From SZAS-79 sp963844255 (GTDB lineage: Bacteria; Pseudomonadota; Gammaproteobacteria; Burkholderiales; SG8-39), in the NCBI GenBank assembly GCA_963844255.1, contig CAWJNP010000035.1, forward strand, positions 1-64,000: a DNA stretch of 64,000 nucleotides, given 5' to 3'. The translations under genes were made by a program, and so were the position numbers. Positions 34,999 to 43,742 of this stretch are shown here, one piece after another. Every line of letters begins with the position of its first letter. The stretch's first letter is position 1. The notes under the pieces are model-generated. The model saw nothing but the letters and a program-made list of their open reading frames with translations. It was not told the origin of the DNA and did not search any database.

Positions 34999-35448
34999 GT
35001 GCGCCGCCTCGACGTAAAGATCCTCGACGCGCGCCTCAAGGGCAATCTTCCGGCGTATGGGACACCGGGAGCGGCGGGTCTCGATTTGCGCGCCTGTCTG
35101 GAGGACGCGCTGGTACTGCAGCCAGGAGACAGCCATCTGGTGCCTGCGGGAATTGCAATCCATATCGGCGATCCGGGTTACGCCGCAGTGATTCTGCCGC
35201 GCTCCGGGCTCGGGGCCAAGCATGGCATCGTCCTCGGCAATCTCACCGGACTGATCGATTCGGACTACCAGGGCCAGATCTTCATATCGCTCTGGAATCG
35301 TGGCAAGGCCTCGTTCACGGTCAATCCGATGGAACGGATTGCGCAGCTCGTCGTCGTCCCGGTCGCACAGGTCGAGTGGAACGTGGTCGATGAGTTCGCG
35401 GCCAGCGAACGCGGTAATGGCGGATTCGGCAGCACCGGAAAGCACTGA
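34999..35448 (+). CDS. dut: Deoxyuridine 5'-triphosphate nucleotidohydrolase
   Basis: This is a 149-residue trimeric dUTPase that hydrolyses dUTP to dUMP. All five motifs are visible: TPGAAGLDLRA, LPRSGLGAKHGI, GLIDSDYQGQI, NPMERIAQLVV and RGNGGFGSTGKH. The start is GTG, two bases after the coaBC stop, so the pair is translationally coupled. Confidence 0.97.
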   Translation: MRRLDVKILDARLKGNLPAYGTPGAAGLDLRACLEDALVLQPGDSHLVPAGIAIHIGDPGYAAVILPRSGLGAKHGIVLGNLTGLIDSDYQGQIFISLWNRGKASFTVNPMERIAQLVVVPVAQVEWNVVDEFAASERGNGGFGSTGKH

Positions 35449-35492
35449 GTGACGTACAGAGTCGCGAGGCCGGCATCGCCCGGCAGATTGGC

Positions 35493-36098
35493 ATGAAGGT
35501 CCGTGCCCTTGCAGTGTGGCTGGGTCTGTTGCTGATTCCCGCGTCTGCGGTATCCAGCGCCGAGGAGCTCGACCGCGCGAAGGAAATCATTGCAGGCAGG
35601 TGCTTTCTCTGCCACGGCATGACGGGCGAGAGTTCGACAGAGCTTTATCCGAGACTGGCTGGACAGCATCCACGCTATCTGGAGAAGCAGCTCAAGGATT
35701 TTCGCGCCGGACGACGCATTGGCGGCAGCATGGAAAAGATGGCCGCCGATCTGAACGATGCGGATATCGTTGGACTCGCTGTTTTTTTCAGCATGCAGAG
35801 GTCGGGCGCCGTTGTGGCGGCTGACCCTGTGCTCATCGCGCCGGGACGCACGCTGTTTCTGGCAGGCAATCCTGGTGCGGGCTGGCCGGCATGCGCGTCC
35901 TGCCACGGGGAGAAAGGCGCCGGTACCGAAAATCTGCCGAGGCTGGCAGGACAGCTCCCCGACTATCTGGTCCGTCAACTCAGGAATTTCAGAAATCGCG
36001 TGCGTACCAACGATAACGAAGTGATGCACGCAATCGCGGAACGTCTGTCTGAAACGGAAATCCAGGCGGTGTCGGCATACCTGAGCGCGCAGGACTAG
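35493..36098 (+). CDS. Di-haem c4-type cytochrome c
   Basis: This is a 201-residue exported cytochrome. The signal peptide (MKVRALAVWLGLLLIPASAV) is followed by two haem sites, CFLCH near residue 35 and CASCH near residue 130, each followed by PRLAGQ and a later Met ligand region. This duplicated layout is that of cytochrome c4, an electron carrier to terminal oxidases. It is convergent with fccB, and the two may serve the same sulfide-oxidation chain. Confidence 0.9.
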   Translation: MKVRALAVWLGLLLIPASAVSSAEELDRAKEIIAGRCFLCHGMTGESSTELYPRLAGQHPRYLEKQLKDFRAGRRIGGSMEKMAADLNDADIVGLAVFFSMQRSGAVVAADPVLIAPGRTLFLAGNPGAGWPACASCHGEKGAGTENLPRLAGQLPDYLVRQLRNFRNRVRTNDNEVMHAIAERLSETEIQAVSAYLSAQD

Positions 36099-36136
36099 AG
36101 CCGGCCGGCACTGCGCCGGCCGGAGGGGACCTCGGA

Positions 36137-37404
36137 TCAGGTCAAGCTGTCAGCCCAGATGTTTCGCGCCCAACCCCAGGCGAAATCCGCTTCGAGTTGA
36201 TTGCGTGCCGCCGACACGCCGCCTGCGCCGGCGACCGGAGCGAGCGTGCGGTCCTTGGCGTTCCATGCGTGAACGGACGAAACACGGATCGCCTCCTTTT
36301 CGGCAACGTAGCTGTAGCAGGTATTGAGAATCTTCGGTTCAGGGTCGGGTTGGCGGCCGTTCAACAATTCGACCACTGCGGCCGCGCAGATCTTGGCATG
36401 ATTGTTGGCCATGCTGGCCGACTTGGGCATCCCCGGTCCGGACAGCGTGGCGTCGCCCAGCACGTGGATGCCCTTGGCCGCGGTGGATTCCAGGGACTGC
36501 CAGTCGACCGTGCACCAGCGGTTGTTGGCGTTCACGAGGCCAGACTTCATCGCGATATCGCCGGCGCGTTGCGGCGGGACGACGTTCAGGACGTCACCCT
36601 TGACGTCTTCCAGTTCGAGCTTGACGGTCATGGTGCCGGCATCGATATCGACGGCCCGGCTGTTACCGCGATACTCGATGATGCCCTTGTACAGATCCGC
36701 CCAGGCTTTCTTGAACAGAGGGCCTTTGGAGGTCACATCCGGGTTGGCGTCGACGATCAGGACCTTGGAACGCGGCTTGGCCTGCTTGAAGTAGGCAGCC
36801 ACCATGCTCGCGCGCTCGTACGGTCCCGGCGGGCAGCGATAAGGCGCAAGCGGGATCGACAGTACGTAGACGCCGCCATCCCGCATGTCCGCCAGTTGCT
36901 TGCGCAGCGCCACCGTCTGCGGTCCCGCTTTCCAAGCGTGCAGCACCTTGCCCGCGCCCATCGCGCTCCGGTAGGCCGGCAGCTGGTCGTACATGAATTC
37001 GATGCCGGGTGCGACGATCAGCCTGTCGTATGACAGGTCTGCGCCCCGCGCCAGGCGGACGATGCGTTTTGTCGCGTCGATCGCCTGCGCCTCGTCATGG
37101 ACGATCTGTACACCGTGGTTGCGCAGCCCGTCGTAGCCGTGCGTGATATCGGCCATCTGCTTGTAGCCGGCGAGCACGAGGTTGGAAATCGGGCAGGAGG
37201 TGAACGCGCTTTCCCGCTCCACCAGGATGACTTCGATGGCAGGATCCCACGAGCGGATGTACTTCGCGGCGGTCGCGCCGCCAAATCCGCCGCCGATCAC
37301 GACCACGCGCGCCTTGGGTGAGACGGTGGCACAGCCGGCAGACGCGAAAGTGCGGCCGCCGCGCCAGAGAGTTTGAGAAATTCGCGACGATCAAGTGTTT
37401 TCAC
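36137..37404 (-). CDS. fccB: Sulfide dehydrogenase flavoprotein subunit (FccB), frameshifted in the signal peptide
   Basis: This is a flavoprotein of about 420 residues that oxidises sulfide in the periplasm and passes electrons to the cytochrome subunit. The mature part starts RVVVIGGGFGGATAAKYIRS (FAD). It carries the redox cysteines in CPPGPYERASMVA and LNTCYSYVAEKEAI, both characteristic of FccB. The Tat signal DRREFLKLSGAAAALS starts at GTG 37404, but one frame away. The break is at about 37341-37350, where restoring a single base yields SAGCATVSPKARVVVIGG. The gene follows the cytochrome gene with a 12-bp gap. Confidence 0.88.
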
Positions 37405-37415
37405 GATTGGATCCC

Positions 37416-37723
37416 CTATTTCTTCTGCGCTGGCGAAAAACTCGGCGAGCAGGGCGATTTCCTTGTCGGAGTAACCCTTCGAAATCTGGTGCATGACCGT
37501 GGCCGGTTTGGCGCCGCTCTTGAACTCGCCGAGCTTTGCGCACCATGTCCGGCCGTGGCATCCCGGCGAGAGGCTCGGAGCCACCGACGCTGCGGCCATC
37601 TGTTCCGTGACAGATTGCGCAGGGGGCAGCGAGATTGCGGCCCGGCGCTGGCGCGCCGGCTTGGGCGAGTGCGGTGTTGAAAGTGGCAGCGATGGCCACC
37701 GCCGCAAGAATTCTAGAATACAT
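37416..37723 (-). CDS. fccA: Sulfide dehydrogenase cytochrome subunit (FccA-like), frameshifted
   Basis: This is a small c-type cytochrome of about 102 residues with signal peptide MYSRILAAVAIAATFNTALA and one haem site CAICH, preceded by GGAGGAG. An extra A in the run at 37535-37537 shifts the frame after PRPDMVRK. The correct continuation is LGEFKSGAKPATVMHQISKG. A second possible indel in the T run near 37430-37437 would let the protein end ...PAQKK at TAG 37416. With the fccB break this makes up to three indels in ~200 bp. Confidence 0.75.
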
Positions 37724-37845
37724 CGTCGTCTCCTCCGGTTTCGGACAGTCGGGCGACCGTGCGGACGGAGCAGTCTCCGCTCGGCGGCACGAAACTGTCA
37801 AGGTCACGCGGCCTCTGTGCCGGGCGGGCGCCTCCGTTTCCAGAC

Positions 37846-37874
37846 GAAAAAAAGCCGCGTCGCGCGCGGCCTTT
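37846..37874 (-). terminator. Intrinsic terminator downstream of clpA
   Basis: On the minus strand a GC-rich stem (GCCGCG / CGCGGC, loop CGCGA) is followed by seven Ts. It lies 21 bp after the clpA stop codon. Confidence 0.8.
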
Positions 37875-37894
37875 CGGGCAATCGAGAATCAATC

Positions 37895-40156
37895 TCAGGC
37901 CACTACGGCGGGCTCTTCCTCGAAGCGCAGTACCACCTTGCCTGCATCGTCCACGTCGATGGTGACCTTCCCGCCAGAGGCCAGACGGCCGAAAAGAAGC
38001 TCGTCCGCCAGCGCCCGCCGGATGGTGTCCTGGATGAGGCGGGACATCGGCCGTGCACCCATCAGCGGGTCGAACCCCTTCTTGCCCAGATGCGCCTTGA
38101 GTTTCGGCGTAAAGCTCGCCTCGACCTTCTTCTCATGCAGCTGTTCTTCGAGCTGGATCAGGAACTTGTCCACCACGCGCATGATGATGTCGTGATCGAG
38201 CGCGGCGAACGAAATCGTCGCATCCAGGCGGTTGCGGAATTCGGGCGTGAACAGGCGTTTGATGGCCTCCATTTCGTCGCCGGCTTCCTTATTGATCGTG
38301 AAGCCCATGGTGTTCTTTGTCAGCATTTCGGCGCCGGCATTGGTGGTCATGACGATCACCACATTTCGGAAATCCGCCTTGCGGCCATTGTTGTCCGTCA
38401 GCGTGCCGTGGTCCATCACCTGAAGCAGGATGTTGAAGATGTCCGGATGCGCTTTCTCGATCTCGTCGAGGAGCAGAACCGAGTACGGCTTCTTGGTGAT
38501 CTGCTCGGTCAGCAACCCGCCTTGCTCGAAACCGACATAGCCCGGCGGAGCGCCGATCAGGCGCGAAACCGCGTGCCGCTCCATGTACTCTGACATGTCG
38601 AAGCGAATCAGCTCGATGCCCAGGCAGTACGCGAGCTGGCGCGCGACCTCGGTCTTGCCGACGCCGGTGGGACCGCTGAACAGAAAGCTGCCAATCGGCT
38701 TTTGCGGGTTGCCAAGACCGGAACGGGCCATCTTGATAGCACTTGCGAGTGCCTCGATGGCCTTGTCCTGGCCGAAGACGACTGCCTTGAGGTCGCGGTC
38801 GAGTTTGGCCAGCGCGCTGCGGTCGTCGACCGACACGCTGCGCGGCGGAATCCGGGCGATCTTGGCGATGATGTCCTCGATCTCGGCCTTGCCGATCACC
38901 TTCTTCTGCTTGGATTTCGGCTGGATGCGCTGGGCTGCGCCGGCCTCGTCGATCACGTCGATCGCCTTGTCCGGCAGGTGGCGATCGGTGATGTGCCGCG
39001 CGGACAACTCCGCCGCCGTGGTCAGTGCGACCGCCGTGTATTTCACGCCATGGTGGGCCTCGAACCGGCTCTTGAGGCCTTTCAGGATCTCGACCGTTTC
39101 CTCGACCGAGGGCTCGTTCACGTCAATCTTCTGGAAACGCCGCGAAAGCGCGTGATCCTTCTCGAACACGCCGCGGTACTCGGTATAGGTCGTCGCCCCG
39201 ATGCACTTGAGCTGGCCGTTGGAGAGAACCGGCTTCAGCAGGTTGGATGCGTCCAGCGTCCCGCCCGATGCCGCCCCGGCGCCGATGACGGTATGGATTT
39301 CATCGATGAACAGGATCGCATGGGGATTGTCGACGAGCTGCTTCAGCACGGCCTTTAGGCGTTGTTCGAAATCACCACGGTACTTTGTCCCGGCGAGCAG
39401 CGCACCCATGTCGAGTGAATACACCGTGCTCTTTTCCAACAGCTCGGGCACGCTGTTCTCCACGATCCGCCGTGCGAGTCCTTCGGCGATCGCAGTCTTG
39501 CCCACGCCCGCTTCACCGACCAGCAGCGGGTTGTTCTTTCGCCGGCGGCAAAGGGTCTGGATGACGCGCTCAACCTCCTTGTCGCGCCCGATCAGGGGAT
39601 CGATCTTTCCGGCCAGCGCCTGCGCGTTGAGGTTCTGGGTATAGTTGTCGAGCGGGCTGTTGGATGCGTCGGCCTGCCCTTCCTGTTCGCTTTCCTGCTC
39701 GCTCTTGGCGGTCTGCGCCTGCGGCGTCTTGGTGATCCCGTGCGAGATGAAGTTGACCACGTCGAGACGCGTGATTCCCTGTTGCTGAAGGAAATAGACG
39801 GCGTGGGAATCCTTTTCGCCGAAAATCGCGACCAGGACGTTGGCGCCGGTGACCTCCTTCTTGCCCGAAGACTGCACGTGCAGGATGGCGCGCTGGATCA
39901 CGCGCTGGAAGCCGAGCGTGGGCTGGGTGTCGACTTCGCGTTCGGTGCCGATCCGGGGTGTCTGCTCCGCAATGTGCTGGGTAAGCTGTTTGCGCAGCTC
40001 GTCCAGATTCGCACCGCAGGCGCGAAGAACTTCCGCCGCCGTCGGGTTGTCCAGCAGGGCGAGCAGCAGGTGCTCGACCGTGATGAACTCGTGGCGCTTC
40101 TGACGCGCCTCGACAAACGCCATGTGCAGGCTGACTTCGAGTTCCTGGGCAATCAT
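37895..40156 (-). CDS. clpA: ATP-dependent Clp protease ATP-binding subunit ClpA
   Basis: This is a 753-residue Hsp100 unfoldase. It has the double Clp-N domain (residues 1-150), AAA+ module 1 with Walker A GEAGVGKTA and AAA+ module 2 with GPTGVGKTE. The C-terminal sensor-2 segment reads LMGARPMSRLI. The ClpP-binding loop falls in the second module. It partners with ClpP (not in the window) and adaptor ClpS, encoded immediately upstream with no gap between ClpS stop and ClpA start. Confidence 0.97.
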   Translation of the reverse strand: MIAQELEVSLHMAFVEARQKRHEFITVEHLLLALLDNPTAAEVLRACGANLDELRKQLTQHIAEQTPRIGTEREVDTQPTLGFQRVIQRAILHVQSSGKKEVTGANVLVAIFGEKDSHAVYFLQQQGITRLDVVNFISHGITKTPQAQTAKSEQESEQEGQADASNSPLDNYTQNLNAQALAGKIDPLIGRDKEVERVIQTLCRRRKNNPLLVGEAGVGKTAIAEGLARRIVENSVPELLEKSTVYSLDMGALLAGTKYRGDFEQRLKAVLKQLVDNPHAILFIDEIHTVIGAGAASGGTLDASNLLKPVLSNGQLKCIGATTYTEYRGVFEKDHALSRRFQKIDVNEPSVEETVEILKGLKSRFEAHHGVKYTAVALTTAAELSARHITDRHLPDKAIDVIDEAGAAQRIQPKSKQKKVIGKAEIEDIIAKIARIPPRSVSVDDRSALAKLDRDLKAVVFGQDKAIEALASAIKMARSGLGNPQKPIGSFLFSGPTGVGKTEVARQLAYCLGIELIRFDMSEYMERHAVSRLIGAPPGYVGFEQGGLLTEQITKKPYSVLLLDEIEKAHPDIFNILLQVMDHGTLTDNNGRKADFRNVVIVMTTNAGAEMLTKNTMGFTINKEAGDEMEAIKRLFTPEFRNRLDATISFAALDHDIIMRVVDKFLIQLEEQLHEKKVEASFTPKLKAHLGKKGFDPLMGARPMSRLIQDTIRRALADELLFGRLASGGKVTIDVDDAGKVVLRFEEEPAVVA

Positions 40157-40462
40157 CTATGTTTCCTCCATCACGCACTGCAGCGGATGCTGATGTATGC
40201 GCGCAAAGCCTGCCACCTGCTGAACCTTCGTCGCAGCAATGTCCTTAGGATACACGCCGCAGACCCCGATGCCTTCGCGATGCACGGCGAGCATCACCTG
40301 CGTCGCCCGCTCCCGCGTCATGTCGAAGAACTTCTGAAGTACCAGCACTACGAACTCCATCGGGGTGTAGTCGTCGTTCAGCAACATGACCTTGTACATC
40401 GGCGGCGGCTTGACCCGGGATTTCGCCGCCTTCAGTAATGTGTCGTCCTTGAACTGCGCCAT
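40157..40462 (-). CDS. clpS: ATP-dependent Clp protease adaptor ClpS
   Basis: This is a 101-residue N-end-rule adaptor that delivers substrates to ClpA. It has the conserved YKVMLLNDDYTPMEFVVLVL and VHREGIGVCGVYPKDIA segments, with the substrate-pocket residues N, D and D. The stop codon directly abuts the clpA ATG. Confidence 0.96.
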   Translation of the reverse strand: MAQFKDDTLLKAAKSRVKPPPMYKVMLLNDDYTPMEFVVLVLQKFFDMTRERATQVMLAVHREGIGVCGVYPKDIAATKVQQVAGFARIHQHPLQCVMEET

Positions 40463-40841
40463 GGGCCGCCTGCTCTATATCCGCGCCGTTTTGCCTGCCT
40501 TGACCGGACACGCCGTTTCCGCTCCGGTTCCCCCATCGAGAAGTGGATCAACGGTAACGGCTTCATCCTAATCAATGTACCCGGGCAGCGCAATGAAATA
40601 TCTGGGCGGATTTGCGCAATGCAAGACATTGCGGGAGAGTTCTTTGGGCGGGCTTTTCGCATCGAATTCGCCACATTGGCCGGGTCTTGACGGAGTCGGC
40701 GTACGCGGGTTAAAAGGCGCCTGTGTTTGGGTTCAGGCTTTCTGTAACGTCATGGAGAAGGGCGGCGGAGCTGTGAAGTTCAGGCATGTCCCGGGGTTAC
40801 CTCCCGGGTTTTCCGCAATCAACGCAAAGGATGCACCAACT
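40463..40841. other. Divergent non-coding region between clpS and the cold-shock gene
   Basis: This is about 380 bp without a credible gene. It should hold the clpS promoter and the promoter plus long leader of the csp gene. A candidate csp promoter is annotated separately. Leaders of over 100 nt are common for cspA-type genes. An AAAGGA ribosome site lies at 40826-40831. Confidence 0.6.
40687..40715 (+). promoter_or_regulatory. Candidate promoter of the cold-shock gene
   Basis: TTGACG (40687-40692) and TTAAAA (40710-40715) are separated by 17 bases. The -35 box is near consensus and the -10 box weak. It would give a leader of about 120 nt before the csp start. Confidence 0.4.
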
Positions 40842-41045
40842 ATGGCAACAGGCACTGTTAAATGGTTCAACGACGCAAAAGGCTTTGGTTTTGTAACGCC
40901 GGACGACGGCAGCGAAGATTTGTTCGCGCATTTCTCCGCAATCAACATGGCAGGATTCAAGACGCTCAAGGAAGGTCAGAAAGTGTCCTTCGATATCGTG
41001 CAGGGTCCGAAAGGCAAACAGGCTTCGAACATCCAGAAAGCCTGA
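40842..41045 (+). CDS. Cold-shock-domain protein (CspA/CspD family)
   Basis: This is a 67-residue single-domain RNA/DNA-binding protein with both RNP motifs (KGFGFVTP and DLFAHFSAI), as in the CspA family. Many Clp loci in betaproteobacteria carry such a gene divergent from clpS. It is followed by a strong hairpin terminator. Confidence 0.95.
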   Translation: MATGTVKWFNDAKGFGFVTPDDGSEDLFAHFSAINMAGFKTLKEGQKVSFDIVQGPKGKQASNIQKA

Positions 41046-41073
41046 CGCTGCACCTCGCACTACCGACTCCGAT

Positions 41074-41102
41074 GAAAAAGGCCGCCCTCGGGCGGCCTTT
41101 TT
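41074..41102 (+). terminator. Intrinsic terminator of the cold-shock gene
   Basis: A perfect 7-bp stem GGCCGCC / GGCGGCC lies between an A run and a T run, so it could work in both directions. It separates csp from the convergent unknown gene ending at 41128. Confidence 0.85.
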
Positions 41103-41127
41103 ATGTCCCGCGCGATTGTACTGCGCG

Positions 41128-42505
41128 TCAGTTGCTGCCCCACGGCTTGATCGCCGCCTTCAGCTGCTTGTAGCCGTCGAGGTAACGCGGACGCTTGCCG
41201 CCGTAGATCTTGTCGAATGTTGCCAATTGCGCGTCAAGCCACTTGGCGAGTTCGGCATTGCCCGGGTTGGCCGCCTTGTAGGCCTCGGTGATCAGAACGA
41301 AATGGATGCGCGGATCGTAGGGCTGCTTGGTGCCGCCCTCGGATTCGTCGCCCGCCAGCAACCTGAGCAGCATGGCATCGGCCGAACCCAGGGTCTGCTC
41401 GAAGATCGGCTCGCCGACCATGCGGTACATGACGCTGGTCATGTCCTTGCCGTTTTTCATCGTGAAGCCCATGTCGCTCCACACCTTGTTCATGTCGGTG
41501 CCGGGCTTGACCTTGTCGAGCACCATCTGCCCCCAGCTGCGCAGGAAATCGGGCGCGTCGGCCATCAGGTCGGTGAGGCGGTCGCCGTCGAGGTCCGTGG
41601 CGTACACGATGACGCCCTTCTGCTGAATCATGTCGTGCAGCAGCAGGCCAAAGTTGGTATCGGAAATATGTTCTGAAATCTCGCCGCTCCAGTTTTCCAT
41701 GCCGGCCTTGAAGTCCTTCGGCAGGAGCGCGACGATTGCGTCGACGTTGGCCTTGTGTTCTTCGTACGCATCGACCGAGTAACGACGGGTCAGGCTGGAA
41801 CTTCGTGCCCTGGAGCATCCAGCGCACGATGCCGGCGTTGATGGCGTCTTCCTGCGCCTGGGTGGGTTTGGTGGCAACGCGGCCCACCTGTCCGGTTTCG
41901 TGCACCATCTTGAGGAACAACCGTACCGCGTAGGCCATGCGCACGCCCGGCGTGTTCATTTCCGAATGCACGACACCGGTGGCGCGGTCGACCACGAATT
42001 TCTTCTTGTCCTGCGAATAGGGCAGACCCGGCATGAAGCGGATGCTGGTGATCGTGCCGTAAGGCCGGACGTTGCAGTACACGCCGGCGGCGGTACGCAG
42101 CGGCGCATTCGCTGACTTGCCGTTCACGACGACTTTTTTGCCGTTTTCGTTCACCAGGAAGTCGCCGGCGGTAGACCACTTGAGCGCGGTGTACTCGAGC
42201 TTGCCGAACCAGTCGAGCGAGACGAGTTTCGTGTCGTGGCGGAACTGCGCCATCATCGGTACGCCGAGGAAAGGCAGTCCGAGGACGTCGAGCGCCATCA
42301 GCGTGCCGTTCAGGGCGAACATGTCGGTGAATGCGTGCGCCACGGGCTTGACGCCGCCGGCGCTGTTGCCGCCTTCCCAGATGATTGCGTCGGTGCAGCC
42401 CTTGGGCTGGATGGTCGAGCGCTTGTAGATGCCGTCCAGCATCTTGAACAGGTCGCCGTTCTGCTCTTCCTGGGCGATCTTCAGCAAGTCGAGTTGATTG
42501 CTCAT
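41128..42505 (-). CDS. Unrecognised soluble protein, frameshifted near the middle
   Basis: The protein is about 459 residues once a frame break at about 41783-41792 is repaired. The N-terminal two thirds run MSNQLDLLKIAQEEQNGDLF to GTKFQPDPS, and the C-terminal third runs RYSVDAYEEHKANVD to LKAAIKPWGSN. No signal peptide, no transmembrane helix and no metal or nucleotide motif is evident. It contains an Asp-rich DLDGDRLTDLMAD stretch and many Trp and Met residues. I do not recognise a family. Coding is certain from composition and length. It stands alone between two convergent or unrelated units and has a consensus-like -10 box upstream. Confidence 0.72.
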
Positions 42506-42556
42506 GGGGCCTCGCGTGAGTTGGGAATTCGGGGTTCGGGGATTGCTAAAAGATAT

Positions 42557-42562
42557 ATTATA
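42557..42562 (-). promoter_or_regulatory. Consensus -10 box upstream of the unknown gene
   Basis: TATAAT on the minus strand lies inside an AT island (42550-42568), unusual for this GC-rich region. It sits ~52 bp before the ATG at 42505. No good -35 box is visible at the expected spacing. Confidence 0.45.
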
Positions 42563-42602
42563 TAAGACTTAGGCCGTCCGAGGCAGGCCGCGCAGGTCGG
42601 TG

Positions 42603-43742
42603 CTAGGCCGGGAACAGCTTAAGCACGAAAACCCGCTCTGCCATCCAAATTGCTGCGATCAGCGCGATAAGCGCCGATCCACCTACGAAAATCATACGCC
42701 GGTACAGGCTCGACCGCCGCAAACCATAGGCCAGCGGCAGGAACGCGCAGACGATGGCCAGTTGGCCGGCCTCCACGCCAATGTTGAATCCGACCAGCGC
42801 AATCAGCAAAGTGCCCTGCGGCAGGCCGAGGTCGGCCAGCACGCTGGCGAAGCCGAAGCCGTGGATCAGCCCGAATCCGAAGGCCACGGCCCAGCGTCGC
42901 CCGGCAACGACCGGCCACAGGTTGTTGAGCGCCGCGAGCAACACCGAAAGCGCGATGGTCGACTCGACCAGCCTGGAAGGAAGCGAAACGACCGAGAGGG
43001 CGGCCAGACTGAGCGTGATCGAATGAGCCAGCGTGAACGCGGTCACCACCCTCAGCACATCCCAGAACACGGTGGCAAACCGCTCGGCCGGCTCCCAGCG
43101 GCGGCCCCGGAGAAGAAATACCGCGGGCAGAAGCAGCGAGACCAGGAACAGGATGTGGTCGAAGCCGATGAGGATGTGCCATACGCCCTCTCGCGCAAAG
43201 TCGATGAACTGCGAAAATCGCGAGATGCCAGCCAGGTCGAATCGCTGAACAGGCCGCTCGGGCCCGAGTATCGCGGTTCGCGTGCGGCCGCCGTGCTGCA
43301 GACGCAACAGGCCCCGATGCGAAGGATCAAGGTCGGAGAACAGGCTGTATTCGATCGTGATTTCGTGCGGTGGCGCCGTCAAACCGCATTCGATGGAAAA
43401 GCGCAGAACCGCGTAAGTACCATCGCTGTGATCGTCCACCAGATGGGCCAGGGGTGCGAGCGCGCAGCGCCGCCCGTCGACGGACAGGCCCAGGCGCGTC
43501 AGCACGTACGCGTCCAACTCGACGTGCTTCGCGCGCAATTCCCCCCAGGTAATTTCGCCGTCACTGTTGGCGTCAAGGCCGACGGCGAAATCGAGGTCGC
43601 GCAAAGCGATGTCCCACTGACCTCGCAGGACGCCATTCTCCGAGACGACTCCCAGGTAGCTGTCACTTGGTTTATGGGCCCAGGCAAGGCCGGCCGCAGC
43701 AGCCAGCACGAGCCCGAGCAACAGACGGAATACCGGCTTCAT
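42603..43742 (-). CDS. HupE/UreJ_2-type membrane protein with EF-hand-like loop
   Basis: This is a 379-residue protein. A signal peptide (LLLGLVLAAAAGLAWA-HK) is followed by a ~160-residue extracytoplasmic domain and then seven or so helices with the HupE/UreJ family signature (FDHILFLVSLLLPAV, AFTLAHSITLSLAAL, FGFGLIHGFGFASVL). HupE/UreJ relatives transport or assist nickel. The N-terminal domain contains DANSDGEITWGE, which fits the EF-hand calcium loop at positions 1, 3, 5 and 12. Its ATG overlaps the TPR gene stop, so the two are coupled. Confidence 0.85.
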   Translation of the reverse strand: MKPVFRLLLGLVLAAAAGLAWAHKPSDSYLGVVSENGVLRGQWDIALRDLDFAVGLDANSDGEITWGELRAKHVELDAYVLTRLGLSVDGRRCALAPLAHLVDDHSDGTYAVLRFSIECGLTAPPHEITIEYSLFSDLDPSHRGLLRLQHGGRTRTAILGPERPVQRFDLAGISRFSQFIDFAREGVWHILIGFDHILFLVSLLLPAVFLLRGRRWEPAERFATVFWDVLRVVTAFTLAHSITLSLAALSVVSLPSRLVESTIALSVLLAALNNLWPVVAGRRWAVAFGFGLIHGFGFASVLADLGLPQGTLLIALVGFNIGVEAGQLAIVCAFLPLAYGLRRSSLYRRMIFVGGSALIALIAAIWMAERVFVLKLFPA

